DNA of 64,000 nucleotides, taken from Golubevia sp. BC0850 (lineage: Eukaryota > Basidiomycota > Exobasidiomycetes > Golubeviales > Golubeviaceae). Position 1 is the first letter of the stretch. Each line of letters begins with the position of its first letter. Where the stretch lies: positions 1 to 64,000 of the forward strand of contig JAAVVG010000020.1 in the NCBI GenBank assembly GCA_012976225.1, given 5' to 3'. The translations under genes and the position numbers were made by a program. A model generated the notes under the pieces. The model ran no database searches. It saw only the letters and a program-made list of their open reading frames with translations, and was not told where the DNA came from. This document shows, in pieces, positions 55,110 through 64,000 of the stretch.

Positions 55110-56725
55110 ATGTTCCAAAACCAGAACCATAACCCAAACCCAAATTCAATGTTCCAACCCTCAAACAACACCAAGGTCAACGCAACCGGTCTTCTACCAG
55201 AAGTTTCAAAGGCTTTAGCTACCCGTCAACCTGAACAGGATGAGCTAGCAATATTGCATGGTCTTCAAGAGGTGAGAATTTGGTAGTCAAGACAGGGGAA
55301 GAAGGGAAGGAGAGGCAGGAAGGACAAGGTAGACTCGTAGAGCGAAAAGGTTCAAGGTTCAATCTGGGCTCTTCTTCTTAGTCTCACTCGGTACCTTTGG
55401 AGAAGATGATGCTGGTCAAATGCTTCAGATGGCTACTACTCGTACCTTGAGTGTCTTCTGGGTCTGAATGGCCAATCTGCTGACCTTTACAATCCTTCCT
55501 CTCTTCCTCCACCTTCCTTTCTCCTTGACGCCCGCCTTATTTTCCTCTGAAATCTTCATCATACATAGCTCTACACTTCACAAGCTTCAGAGAACACTTT
55601 CAGCATGCTGGCAGATCAGGTCATCTTCAACTTGCCAACTGGTGAAGTTGCTGTTGGACCACAAGGAATCGCCACTAAACTTCACGAGATGTGCTCTGTG
55701 AGTGCCAAATTCCGTTGCAAAGGAGACTGATGGAATCAAAAGGGAGTACAGAAGGTGAAAGCGTTGGGAGAGGGGATAATTGGAAGAGGAAAGCGAAGAG
55801 AGCTCAGTCGGGCTAGACCAACATTCAAAATTCCTTGCTTCTAGCAGCAAGCTTGCCTCGAACTCAAGAGGACCTGATTTGCTCCTGGATCTTTGATTTT
55901 ATAGTTGGAGCTCTTGCAGATCAATGAGTACTAACCTTTCTCTGCTATGATTCAACAGGCATTCCCATCTCGTACTTTTTCTCAAAACCTCCTAACCCTC
56001 CCACCTTCAACTACTCTACCTCCTCGTACAATGGCTATAGATCAATTAGTCAAGATCTTTTCAGAGAGTGGAGAACTGGTAGCCGAGATTCAAAGTCTTT
56101 TGGTTATTAAGAGAAGAGCTTCTGATGGAAGGGTTTTGAGCATCAGTGAGGAGGAAGGACACAGAAAGGTGAGTGTTTCCCCTTCTCTGGGCCTTTTGAG
56201 GTTTCTATGTGTGCTTGGGAGTGATGAACGGAATATCAAGAAAAGGAATAATCAAGGCTTTGCTGACGCTGATCTGGTATCTGCCCTCTTCTCTCACTCT
56301 CATGCCCCACTCTGTCTCACTATTTATCCTCTTCAGGCAACTGTTCCTCTTGCTGCTCGTGCAGCTGCTGCAGCCAGTTTCTACAGTCCAACTGATAACA
56401 TGGTTTCACCCACCACCTCCAAGCTGAATCTCGCAAAGAAGAAGCATCACATGAAGTGAGTGGAACGACTGTCTGCCATCTACTTTCGAGCCCCTTGATG
56501 TTGAATTCTGGAAATCCATGCTATGATAACGAGCTTCTTAAATCTGTGTGCCTTTGGCTAACCTCTCGTCCTATCTTCTTGTTTCCGTTCTGTAGGGGAA
56601 AACCCACCTCTCTCTTCGGATCCCCATCTTCTAATGCTGGCAACTCTTCTTCAGCTTCCGCTGCCAACTCTCGTCAACCTTCTCGTTTAGCAAGTTCTAC
56701 TATGGATGACGATATGAGTTTCTGA
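55110..56725 (+). CDS. Unrecognised multi-exon protein
   Basis: Exon-like frames bounded by good splice sites. First: MFQNQNHNPNPNSMFQPSNN and TGLLPEVSKALATRQPEQDE, ending at a GTGAGA donor. Middle: MLADQVIFNLPTGEVAVGPQ then GIATKLHEMCS, ending at GTGAGT. Then AFPSRTFSQNLLTLPPSTT, RTMAIDQLVKIFSESGELVA, IQSLLVIKRRASDGR and EEEGHRK before GTGAGT. Then ATVPLAARAAAAASFYSPTD and, last, KPTSLFGSPSSNAGNSSS with the end SSTMDDDMSF. The second exon near 55383-55470 is uncertain because the LGTFGEDDAGQMLQMATTRT frame does not join in phase to exon 1. No transmembrane segment or catalytic motif is visible. I do not recognise the family. Estimated 250 residues. Confidence 0.6.
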
Positions 56726-57532
56726 AGGACTTATAACCAGAATCTCCGATAGCTTTTCTTTCTTTCGACCTTCAATTCTTCTCCTCTTCTAATCTCTACT
56801 CTAGACAATCAAATCACTAACTTCCTGTTTGTTTCTCAAATCGCTAGACCCTTCCAGACCATCTCCCCGAGGTGTCATACGAACTACTAACCCAATCCAA
56901 GATCAACTCTCTTCAAATCTGTCAATAAAACTTTTGGCTCCATTTCAATTTGACCTAGGTTTATTTCCGATACTCTCTGAAGAATTCTCAAGGTCCCAAA
57001 GTTCGCTTTTTTACTTCACGGGATCTTCTCTACTGATAATCGCCAATAACATCCCCATTTCTTCTTCGTCACAATTTCCCTCCTGCTTTCTTCCCTACCT
57101 CTGTTTTCTTTTCTCCTGGTGTATAAAATGTCCTTTTCACGTTCTTTCTTTACTAACAAAAATCGCAAGCTGTTTCTAAATCAAAACCACAGGGCAGGTC
57201 CTCTCCCTCTGAAAAGTGACTGAAAAGTGACCGTCCACTACGATATTACGACTTCATCACTTAATGCCTCATCGCCTCATCGAGACAGGAGATCATGAGA
57301 GATTCAGTTTAAAAGGTTTGGTTTTCACTTTTCAGCGAACGAACTCGAGTTTGAGATATTTCGAATTCTGGTAGCACGTGTTCAAGTCACAACGGAACTG
57401 GAATTCGTTCGCTCTTGGCTTCCTATCCCACACACTTCTATAAAGTTGACATTCCAAATTTTCTGCTTCTTTTCTTTTCTCTTCTGTTCCAACCTTTCCT
57501 TTCTCTACATTTCGTACCGGCATCCATTCCAG
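56726..57532. other. Intergenic region
   Basis: About 800 bp between two + genes: the 3' UTR of the unrecognised gene and the promoter of the flavin-reductase-like gene. A 116-codon Ser/Phe/Leu-rich + frame (56829-57179) has no support as a gene. Confidence 0.5.
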
Positions 57533-58798
57533 ATGCCTTCCAACGATAACTCGGCCCCGGAATCCTCGGACATCTTCTATCGCACAGGAGAGAAGCTGCC
57601 ATCGGTTTTCTCCAAAGATCCCTTCAAAGCCTGTATCACACCCAGACCAATTGGTTGGATCTCTGTGAGTAGCCAGCTTAGGCAGAAAGGAGAAGAGAGA
57701 CGTAAACTTCCTCCCAACCCTTCGCTCAGATCAAAAGAGCTTTCCATGAGCCCCTACTACGTATCTAAGGCTGAGCTTCATCAATTTGCGCTCCTGATCG
57801 ACAGACCCATCATCCAAAACATGGTTCGAATCTAGCCCCTTTCTCTCAGTTCTTCCAACTATCCTTCGACCCACCTTTCATCGGCTTCTCTTCCAATCAA
57901 ACTCCTTTGCACGAGAGAAAAGATACTGTTCGCAACATCGAAGAGACTGGAAGTTTCGTTTGGAACCAGGCTGACTGGGATCAGAGAGAATTGGTCAACA
58001 GCTCTGCTGAGTGGTTCGATAGAGGGGAAGACGAATTCGAGAAGCTCGGGCTAGAAAAGGAATGGGCAACCGACGTCAAGGTACCTATGGTCAAACGTTC
58101 AAAGATCAAAGTGAGTTCGATGCAGTGATTGTGACAACAGAGGAGGCTAGGAGAATATCTGACGGCTATACTCTACCTCTCAGAAATGCGCCTGTCAGAA
58201 TCCAGCTAAGACTCCCTTTTGTTCCATCTCTTCAGTTCGAGTGCAAGTACTACACTACTCTTAGACTTCCAGGGAATCTTCCAATGGGATCTGTAGATCT
58301 CGTCATCGGACAGGTAGTTGGGATCCACATCGATTCTTCGATCTTGACTGGATCCTCTCCAACTACTTCCGTTTCTGGGGGTCCCAGAGCTGTGGTAGAA
58401 AACCCAAAACCGGCTCCTTTGCCTCAAGGAATCGCTGGCTTAATTGAGTAAGGACTTGTTCGTCCGAGAGATTCCCTGGCGCTCTTAACCTACCTGACAT
58501 TCCGTCTTCTTCCCCACCTTTCCCTGCTCTCACTATTCTCAGTTATACTCTTCTGCGTCCAATCGCGAGACTTGGATATTCGCAATATGCGGTCATTGGT
58601 CGTACATCCGAGTCAGAAGGTTCCGCAGCCACCACTGATCTTTTCTCGATGACGATTCCACTCTCCGACAAAGAGAAGAGGGCTAAGGAAGAAGCTTTAA
58701 AGTCAGGGAAACCTTCTGCCCTCTCAGATGCTATCAATTCAGGGCTAGAAGGTAGTGCGGCTAAGAACAGGGCGCTTCAAAAGGAGCAAGGCAAATAA
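57533..58798 (+). CDS. Flavin reductase-like (FMN-binding split-barrel) domain protein
   Basis: Start at 57533, MPSNDNSAPESSDIFYRTGE. The flavin-reductase-like signature is spread over exons: DPFKACITPRPIGWIS, then after an intron FDPPFIGFSSNQTPLHERKD with TVRNIEETGSFVWN, the typical phosphate/isoalloxazine-binding blocks. VKVPMVKRSKIK is followed by FECKYYTTLRLPGNLPMGSV and DLVIGQVVGIHIDSSILTG, the strand that closes the barrel. The last exon has LRPIARLGYSQYAVIGRTSE and a Lys/Glu-rich C-terminus ending at 58798. Members reduce flavins or bind FMN; the partner and substrate are unknown. About six exons, around 300 residues, complete. Confidence 0.85.
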
Positions 58799-58886
58799 AG
58801 AAGAATCAAAAACGTGACATTTCATCCCCTTAACGTTAAAGCAAAATCAACTAGACATCAACCAAACAGAAGAGCAGATACTTTCT

Positions 58887-60974
58887 CTACCTTTGTTTCT
58901 TATTCTCATCGTCTTCCGAATTGATTCCTTCGCTGGAAAACTCTTGACTGTTCTTTCTTGAGACTGCTGCAGAGCTTGGAGCTGAAGAATTCGTCCCATC
59001 TAAAGATCGAGCAACTTGCTCGGTTGATTGAGCGACTTCCATTTCCCGTTTCAAGGCAATAAGCTGAGAGAGTGCAGGGAGAAAGAGGCATGAGAAGATT
59101 GAAGCTGAGAGAGGAAGGGCCAACAAGGTGAACCGCGAAGAGGCTATCTCACTCACCTCTTTTTCAAATCTCCTTCCGAAAACCTCTACGTAGTAAGACG
59201 CCCCATTCCAAACGGCTATTGTCAAGATCGTTAAAAGAAAGATCGAGCTCCACCTGGCAGACGGGAAGAACACTAGTGGGGCCGGGAGAGTTCTGTAGCG
59301 AGACAAGGAGCCAAATGAGCGAATGCTAACACAACCTCATGCACTACCTCTCACTGAGGATCAAATCTACCGGGAAAAATTCAAACTCACGTAATGATGG
59401 TGTAAGCAAACTGCATGAACATGAAAAAGGGCTCCCTCCCATTCTTCGGAACTTTGTGAATCAAATTCGCGATAGCTCCCTTTCCTTGAGACAAAGTAGA
59501 ATAAGAATTAATCCTCTTTCCACTTTCAATCTTTTCCTTGTTTGGAAGAGCTAAGAATCTATAGTAACCGAGTTGCCAAATCATATAGGAGAGTGAATTG
59601 AGACCGAAGGCGGTCCAAGGTTTGAGAGAATCGAGATCTTTGAGAGCTGGATATTGGACTTGAGCAATTTCACGAGGAATGAAATGGACAATCGTCATGA
59701 AAACGAAGGGAGGGTAGATGTGAATGAATAGAGAGATCATCTTTGAGAGCGGGGGAAGTTGAAAAACAAAGAGATTCAGGTCAAAAGCAGAGGGATCGAT
59801 GAAAATATACTCGGTTCTTTCATCAAATTTGAAGGCTGGGTGTCAAGAGAGACAAGCTTTATACTCACTTTGTCCAAACTATGAGGAACAAAGGAATTCC
59901 TCCAGGTCGCCACAGAGAAGGCTAGAGGTCCGAAAGCGGCACAGAAACAGCTGTTGTCGGAAGAGTGAAATCAGAGTAAGAGATTTCCCAGTGAGAATAA
60001 GCTTTAAACTTACGACTGCTTAGAGAAGCAGCAAGAAGAGGTCACCTCATGAGAACTCACATGCTGAACAAAATCTGACTCCCAGGCAAAATGTAAAGAT
60101 AAACCAAATTTATGATGGCTTGAGCGTAGCAGAAGTCGAACAAGAAGTAATGCCATTCCTTTCGATGATAAGAATAAATCCTTAGAGGAAGGTAGTAAAC
60201 GGATTGAGCAGCGTATAAAGTAGGAACCCATTGAGGATTGAAAGCGAAGACTAAGGAGCTAGCAACCAAGTTCATAATTCCAACTACGAAAGAGATTTTA
60301 TCTCTGAGTCTAACGACCTTTGCGTCTTGCCATCGTTCTTGCAGTTTGTCTACTCTATCTGCCACCTAGAAAAGAGAGAGGATGAGTGATTAGCTTGTGA
60401 CCTACAGTGTCTCCTCTGACTCTCCTCTTCCTTGTTAAATGTAGAGTTGCCTAGTAGCTAAACCTTCTTTCCAGGTTCCTTCTCGACCCCTCGAAGGAGC
60501 ATTCCCTATGGAGTCTCTCCTCTCACCAACCTCCTCTCCCAAGTCCTCTCTCTATCTGCCACTCACCTTCAACCTCAATCTCTTAACTTCTTGTTCCATA
60601 GCTTTTCTCAGAGCATCCCTTTCACCTTCTTCCTGCCCATCCCAATCTAAAGGTTTACTCCTGGTGTTCCCACCAGCTAAATTCCTAGCCTTCGCTTTAG
60701 CTCTAACTCTTTGAAGAATCTCATCCCTTCTGATTTTAGCCGATCTCTTGACTCCAACTGAGAATTCGGACCACCTTCTGGCTGTCAAATCTAGATGAGG
60801 TTCAAAGAAAGTTTCCATGAAATCAGAGAGAGGCATTCCGAATGGAGTGAGAGAATTGAGAGACTTCTTGCCACGAGATAGATCGACTCCATCGATGTCT
60901 GAATTGGTGGAGTTGTAAGAATTTGATCTGCTCAGTGCAGGTCGACTTGTCGATGTTGAAGGAGGCGATTCCAT
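58887..60974 (-). CDS. GPC1: Glycerophosphocholine acyltransferase Gpc1 (DUF2838)
   Basis: Membrane enzyme that acylates glycerophosphocholine with acyl-CoA to give lysophosphatidylcholine, part of phosphatidylcholine remodelling. Start at 60974, MESPPSTSTSRPALSRSNSY; a basic cytosolic region with DEILQRVRAKAKARNLAG follows. The family core is VRLRDKISFVVGIMNLVASS, QWVPTLYAAQSVYYLPLRIY, RKEWHYFLFDFCYAQAIINL, then CAAFGPLAFSVATWRNSFVP and LIHIYPPFVFMT-like sequence (ISLFIHIYPPFVFMTIVHFI). Later AFGLNSLSYMIWQLGYYRFL, GREPFFMFMQFAYTIITTLP and IFLLTILTIAVWNGASYYVE, with an acidic C-terminus. About eight membrane segments and seven exons. Looks complete. Confidence 0.88.
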
Positions 60975-61519
60975 CTTGAGAGATTGAGCAGCTGTTGGAG
61001 GAGCGCTAGGAGTCGGGAGATGGGAGATAAGCTGTCAGCGCGTTGTATGTATGGAGGGTGGGTGCGCGACTTGGTTCTCGAGTTTTTCCCCTTCTTGAGA
61101 TCTTATCTGGCTTAAATATGTAGTTCGGTAAGCCAAGGGCGAAAGAGCGCAAGGTCGAAACGGTCGAGAGTGGCCGGCCACAGGGGTCGGAAACGGAAAA
61201 AGGCTGATTCAAGAGGTAATAGTGAGAATTATCGACAAGTCTGACTCAGATGACAGGCACATAGATTAACAAAGGAATGTGGATCATAGGATCTTTGAAT
61301 CAAAAAGAAGAAAAAGATCCATACAGAGAGTGGTGGGAGAAAGAAAATTGCGAAAAGAACGACTCCTTCAGAAAGCTTCGCCAACTTGAGACGTCGTGAA
61401 GGGCCCATCTCAAAGTCCGTAGGTTGCAGGTCTCTGAATTGCAAGGGTGAAAAACAAACGAGTTGGTATTACAACATGTGAAATTCTGCTGGCTGTTGTC
61501 TACTCACTCTTCTATCATA
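60975..61519. other. Upstream region of GPC1
   Basis: About 550 bp upstream of the GPC1-like start (-) and downstream of the leucine-rich pieces. No gene with support is seen. Confidence 0.45.
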
Positions 61520-62195
61520 CCTCTCCAGCTGTTGACAGTTTCGATCGTCAGATGTTCTCCACCCCTCCAATTTCATCTTTGACAGTGAAGATGGATTTCT
61601 CCTGGAAAAGGTTCGGAGAAGCTTTGCTGACCTGATCTTCAAAAGTCATCGCTGCCAATGACAGAGGTGAAGCTGGGGAAATTGAACTTTAGAAATTATG
61701 AATCACATTTCCTACGCCCATTTCGAAGATGAAGAGCTCTCAGTTTCAGAAACGAAAGCACCATAGGCTCGGCAGGATAAACAAATCGCGACTGGGCATC
61801 AAACTGAACGAAGCCTAGATGTTCTAGAGTTGAGTGACATGACTTGAGGAAGTTCTCAAAGCCCTCAAAGCAAATCAACGTGTCAGAACCGATTTCATGC
61901 TCTAGGTCACTTGATTTCCCCTTTAAAAGTACGTAATTACAGCATCATTATTAATGCTTTGGAATCTTTACCCAATCTGGTATTGCCGAAGAGCTTTCAA
62001 TGTTTCTTGGGATTGAAGAAGGATCGTCGAGAGGCTTGCTGACGACACAAATCCAGGTTTCGAACGTCGAGGTCGTTAAGATCCCTTTTTTGAACGAAAG
62101 CCTCTACCACTTTTTCAAATTTCGAATCCAGCTTCAAGATGTATCCGAAAAGACGGAGAAGTGCGCATCAACCGCATTTGGCGTTTTCCTGTGAC
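61520..62195 (-). pseudogene. Leucine-rich F-box-like gene pieces, probably degenerate or partial
   Basis: On the minus strand three pieces look coding. Near 62150-62000: LKLDSKFEKVVEAFVQKRDL with NDLDVRNLDLC. At 61878-61700: ICFEGFENFLKSCHSTLEHL then FVQFDAQSRFVYPAEPM and LSFLKLRALHLRNGRRK. At 61680-61530: SLAAMTFEDQVSKASPNLFQ and KSIFTVKDEIGGVENI before a stop. The hydrophobic spacing fits the repeat region of a fungal F-box/LRR protein. Stops and frame changes separate the first two pieces without clear introns, and no start or F-box was found. It may be a pseudogene or a gene whose exons I failed to join. Confidence 0.35.
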
Positions 62196-62224
62196 CGCAG
62201 AGGGTCGAGGTGATATTTGTCATC

Positions 62225-64000
62225 ATGACGTCCTTTCAGGGTTTTCCACAAATACGTCAAGTAACTTTTCTTCTTCTCTTTCTTTCTTGACATTTCTTTG
62301 ATCTTTCAAACCTTCAAAACCTCAGCTCAAAGGTTCTCGTCAAAGCTTGACCTCAATCATTTCATCTTCCAAACTTCAATCTTCAGCTCTTGACGACTCT
62401 GATTCCGAAAGCAGCTCGACCGTCAATCTCGACCTTGATCTTGACTCCATCCCTCTTCTGAGCCTTCAAAACAAGAACTCTAGAGCTAAAATGTCCGAGA
62501 CTGGTTCTTCAAAATTTAAAAGCAAGCCATCAGACGGACAAGTCAATGTTTTTGAATCTCCAAGATCTTCAATGGCGGAAGGAGAATTGAGTCTTGATGA
62601 TCTCTTCGACGAGACCAAAACAGCTAGACAGAACAAAAGTTTACTTGTTTCTTATGAGCTGGATAGAATGGGAATGGGAAAGTATCAGGTAAGCGATGAC
62701 ATGTCGAAGGTTTCCACTTCGCTTCGCTTACTCCTCTGCTATCTCTTCTCCCTTTCTCCCCTCTCTCTCCTCTTGACGTTTATGAGTGGTGTATCTTCTT
62801 TCTCTGTGGACTGGGCTACTTCATCGATCTCATGTGGGCTCAAGCATACGGTCTGATCGCAACTCCAATCAAAAATGAGATCTCAGACATCAACAACGGA
62901 AACATAGGTAACATCTCCTTAGCTTTTTCAACTGGATTAGCAGTAGGAGCCTTCACTTGGGGTGTATTAGTAGACGTGGTCGGAAGAAGATGGTAAGTTC
63001 TTCGGCGAGATTCCCGTTCTCGACATCGAATTTCTGAATCTTCCTTCTTTTTGGACACTCTCTCAGGTCTTTCTATCTCACTTGTTTGATTGCTTCAATC
63101 TTCGGAATGGCGAATGCTGGTCCTTCAAATCTAGCTGGTATCGCTACCCTGGCTGCATTCGTCGGATTTGGAGTTGGAGGTAATATTCCTATTGAGTCGA
63201 CCATAACTTTGGAATTCTTACCTACCAATAGAAGGTGAGAGTCTAAGACTTCAATCAAAACCTTTGAGGCCTTTCTCAAAAAGATGTTTGTCATACTAAC
63301 ACGACAAACCATCTCTCGACAGATTTCTCGTCGCTCTACTCTCAATCTTCCAACCTTTAGGAGTTCTAATCTGCTCCGGAATCGCCTACGGTTTTGTTCC
63401 GACTTACTCCTGTAACAACGCAGAAGAGGTAACTTCAAGTGAGAACTGTCCAAGAGCCGACAACATGGGTTGGAGATACACTTTAATAACTCTAGGAGCC
63501 ATAACCTTAGGAATCTTCTTCTTACGTTTCGTTTTCTTCCATTTCTACGAGACACCTCAATATTTGTTATCAAGAGGAAGAGATCTTGAAGCTTTCGAAG
63601 TTCTTCAAAACGTAGCCAGAGTCAACAAAGCTCCGCCACCTCAATTCTCAATCAAAGACTTTGAAGAAATCGACAGAAGATTAGGTTATTCAAATCAATC
63701 GAATCAAAAAGTTGAAAGCTCAAAAGAAACTCTGTTTAGAACTCTCAAAGAACTTTTAGGACAATTCAAAGTTGCTAAATTCTTGTTTTCAAGTAAAAGA
63801 ATGACTAGAGTAACCTTAATAATCTGGGTAGTTTTCATAGCAGATTTTTGGGCCTTTTCTTTGGCAGGTTATTATTTGCCACAGATCCTTGCTGATAGAG
63901 GTGCAGCAGTTAACGAACCCTTATCAACAACCTACGCTCATTACATCGCAATCTACGCTCCCGGTCTTCTAGCCTGCATCCTAGCTGCCTTCTTAGTAGA
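62225..64000 (+). CDS. MFS transporter (SV2/sugar-transporter-like), truncated by window end
   Basis: Start at ATG 62225 in a 36-bp first exon (MTSFQGFPQIRQ) that joins in phase at 62326 to LKGSRQSLTSIISSSK; a later Met at 62491 (MSETGSSKFKSKPSDG) is an alternative. The cytosolic N-terminus leads to SLLVSYELDRMGMGKYQ. Then FIDLMWAQAYGLIATPIKNE, AFSTGLAVGAFTWGVLVDVV with GRRW (loop 2-3 signature), TLAAFVGFGVGGNIPIESTI, EFLPTNRRFLVALLSIFQPL and ETPQYLLSRGRDLEAFEVLQ. After the central loop: RVTLIIWVVFIADFWAFSLA with GYYLPQILADRGAA. The pattern fits SV2-like or metabolite MFS carriers of fungi. The last membrane segments and the stop lie beyond the window. Confidence 0.85.

Overview
The window is nuclear DNA of a filamentous or yeast-like fungus. 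The gene set is ordinary eukaryotic fungal housekeeping: SAGA Spt7, SWI/SNF Snf5, Isu1, proteasome alpha2, Gpi8, Gyp1, Srs2, Oca1, Csr1, Gpc1 and the BLI-3 stress protein. Most genes are broken by several short introns with a GTGAGT-type donor and a CTNAC-like branch region. Very many short introns, long Ser/Pro/Gln-rich disordered stretches and protein similarity judged by eye all fit a basidiomycete. I cannot fix the subphylum from sequence alone. I saw no tRNA, rRNA, CRISPR array, transposase or virus-like element.

Layout. 1-13.4 kb: edge of a leucine-rich CDS (-), an OCA1-type phosphatase (+), an Srs2/UvrD helicase (-) with a SUMO-motif-rich insert, a FAD-linked oxidase (-) carrying a huge disordered insert, and a sugar-porter transporter (-). 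14.5-25.4 kb: CSR1-type CRAL-TRIO lipid transfer protein (+), a Dal5-type MFS permease (-) and SPT7 (-). 26.2-32.3 kb: three genes on + (secreted PI-PLC-X-like protein, BLI-3-like split-barrel protein, Gyp1-like TBC GAP). 32.6-36.6 kb: secretory lipase (-) and ISU1 (-). 36.8-41.4 kb: proteasome alpha2, a PBI2-like inhibitor and GPI8, all +. 48.4-64 kb: SNF5 (-), an unrecognised multi-exon gene (+), a flavin-reductase-like protein (+), GPC1 (-), leucine-rich F-box-like pieces (-) and the start of an MFS transporter (+).

The most unusual region is 41.7-47.8 kb. Two 994-bp arms (41684-42677 and 46782-47775) form a nearly perfect inverted repeat; I found one mismatch. They flank a 4.1-kb spacer that holds a complete FMP32/MCUR1-like mitochondrial gene. 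Each arm is the shared 3' part of an F-box/leucine-rich-type gene, and the two genes have unrelated 5' parts lying inside the spacer. Recombination between the arms would invert the spacer and exchange the 5' halves of the two genes. Inside each arm an intron begins with five 5' splice sites in a 13-bp tandem array, of which only the first gives an open product.

The genes do not form a single pathway. Themes are chromatin and transcription (SPT7, SNF5), membrane lipid handling (CSR1, GPC1, lipase, PLC-like), proteostasis (proteasome alpha2, PBI2-like), transport (three MFS genes) and mitochondria (ISU1, FMP32-like). All exon joins were inferred by hand from splice consensus and open frames, so small exons may be missing.
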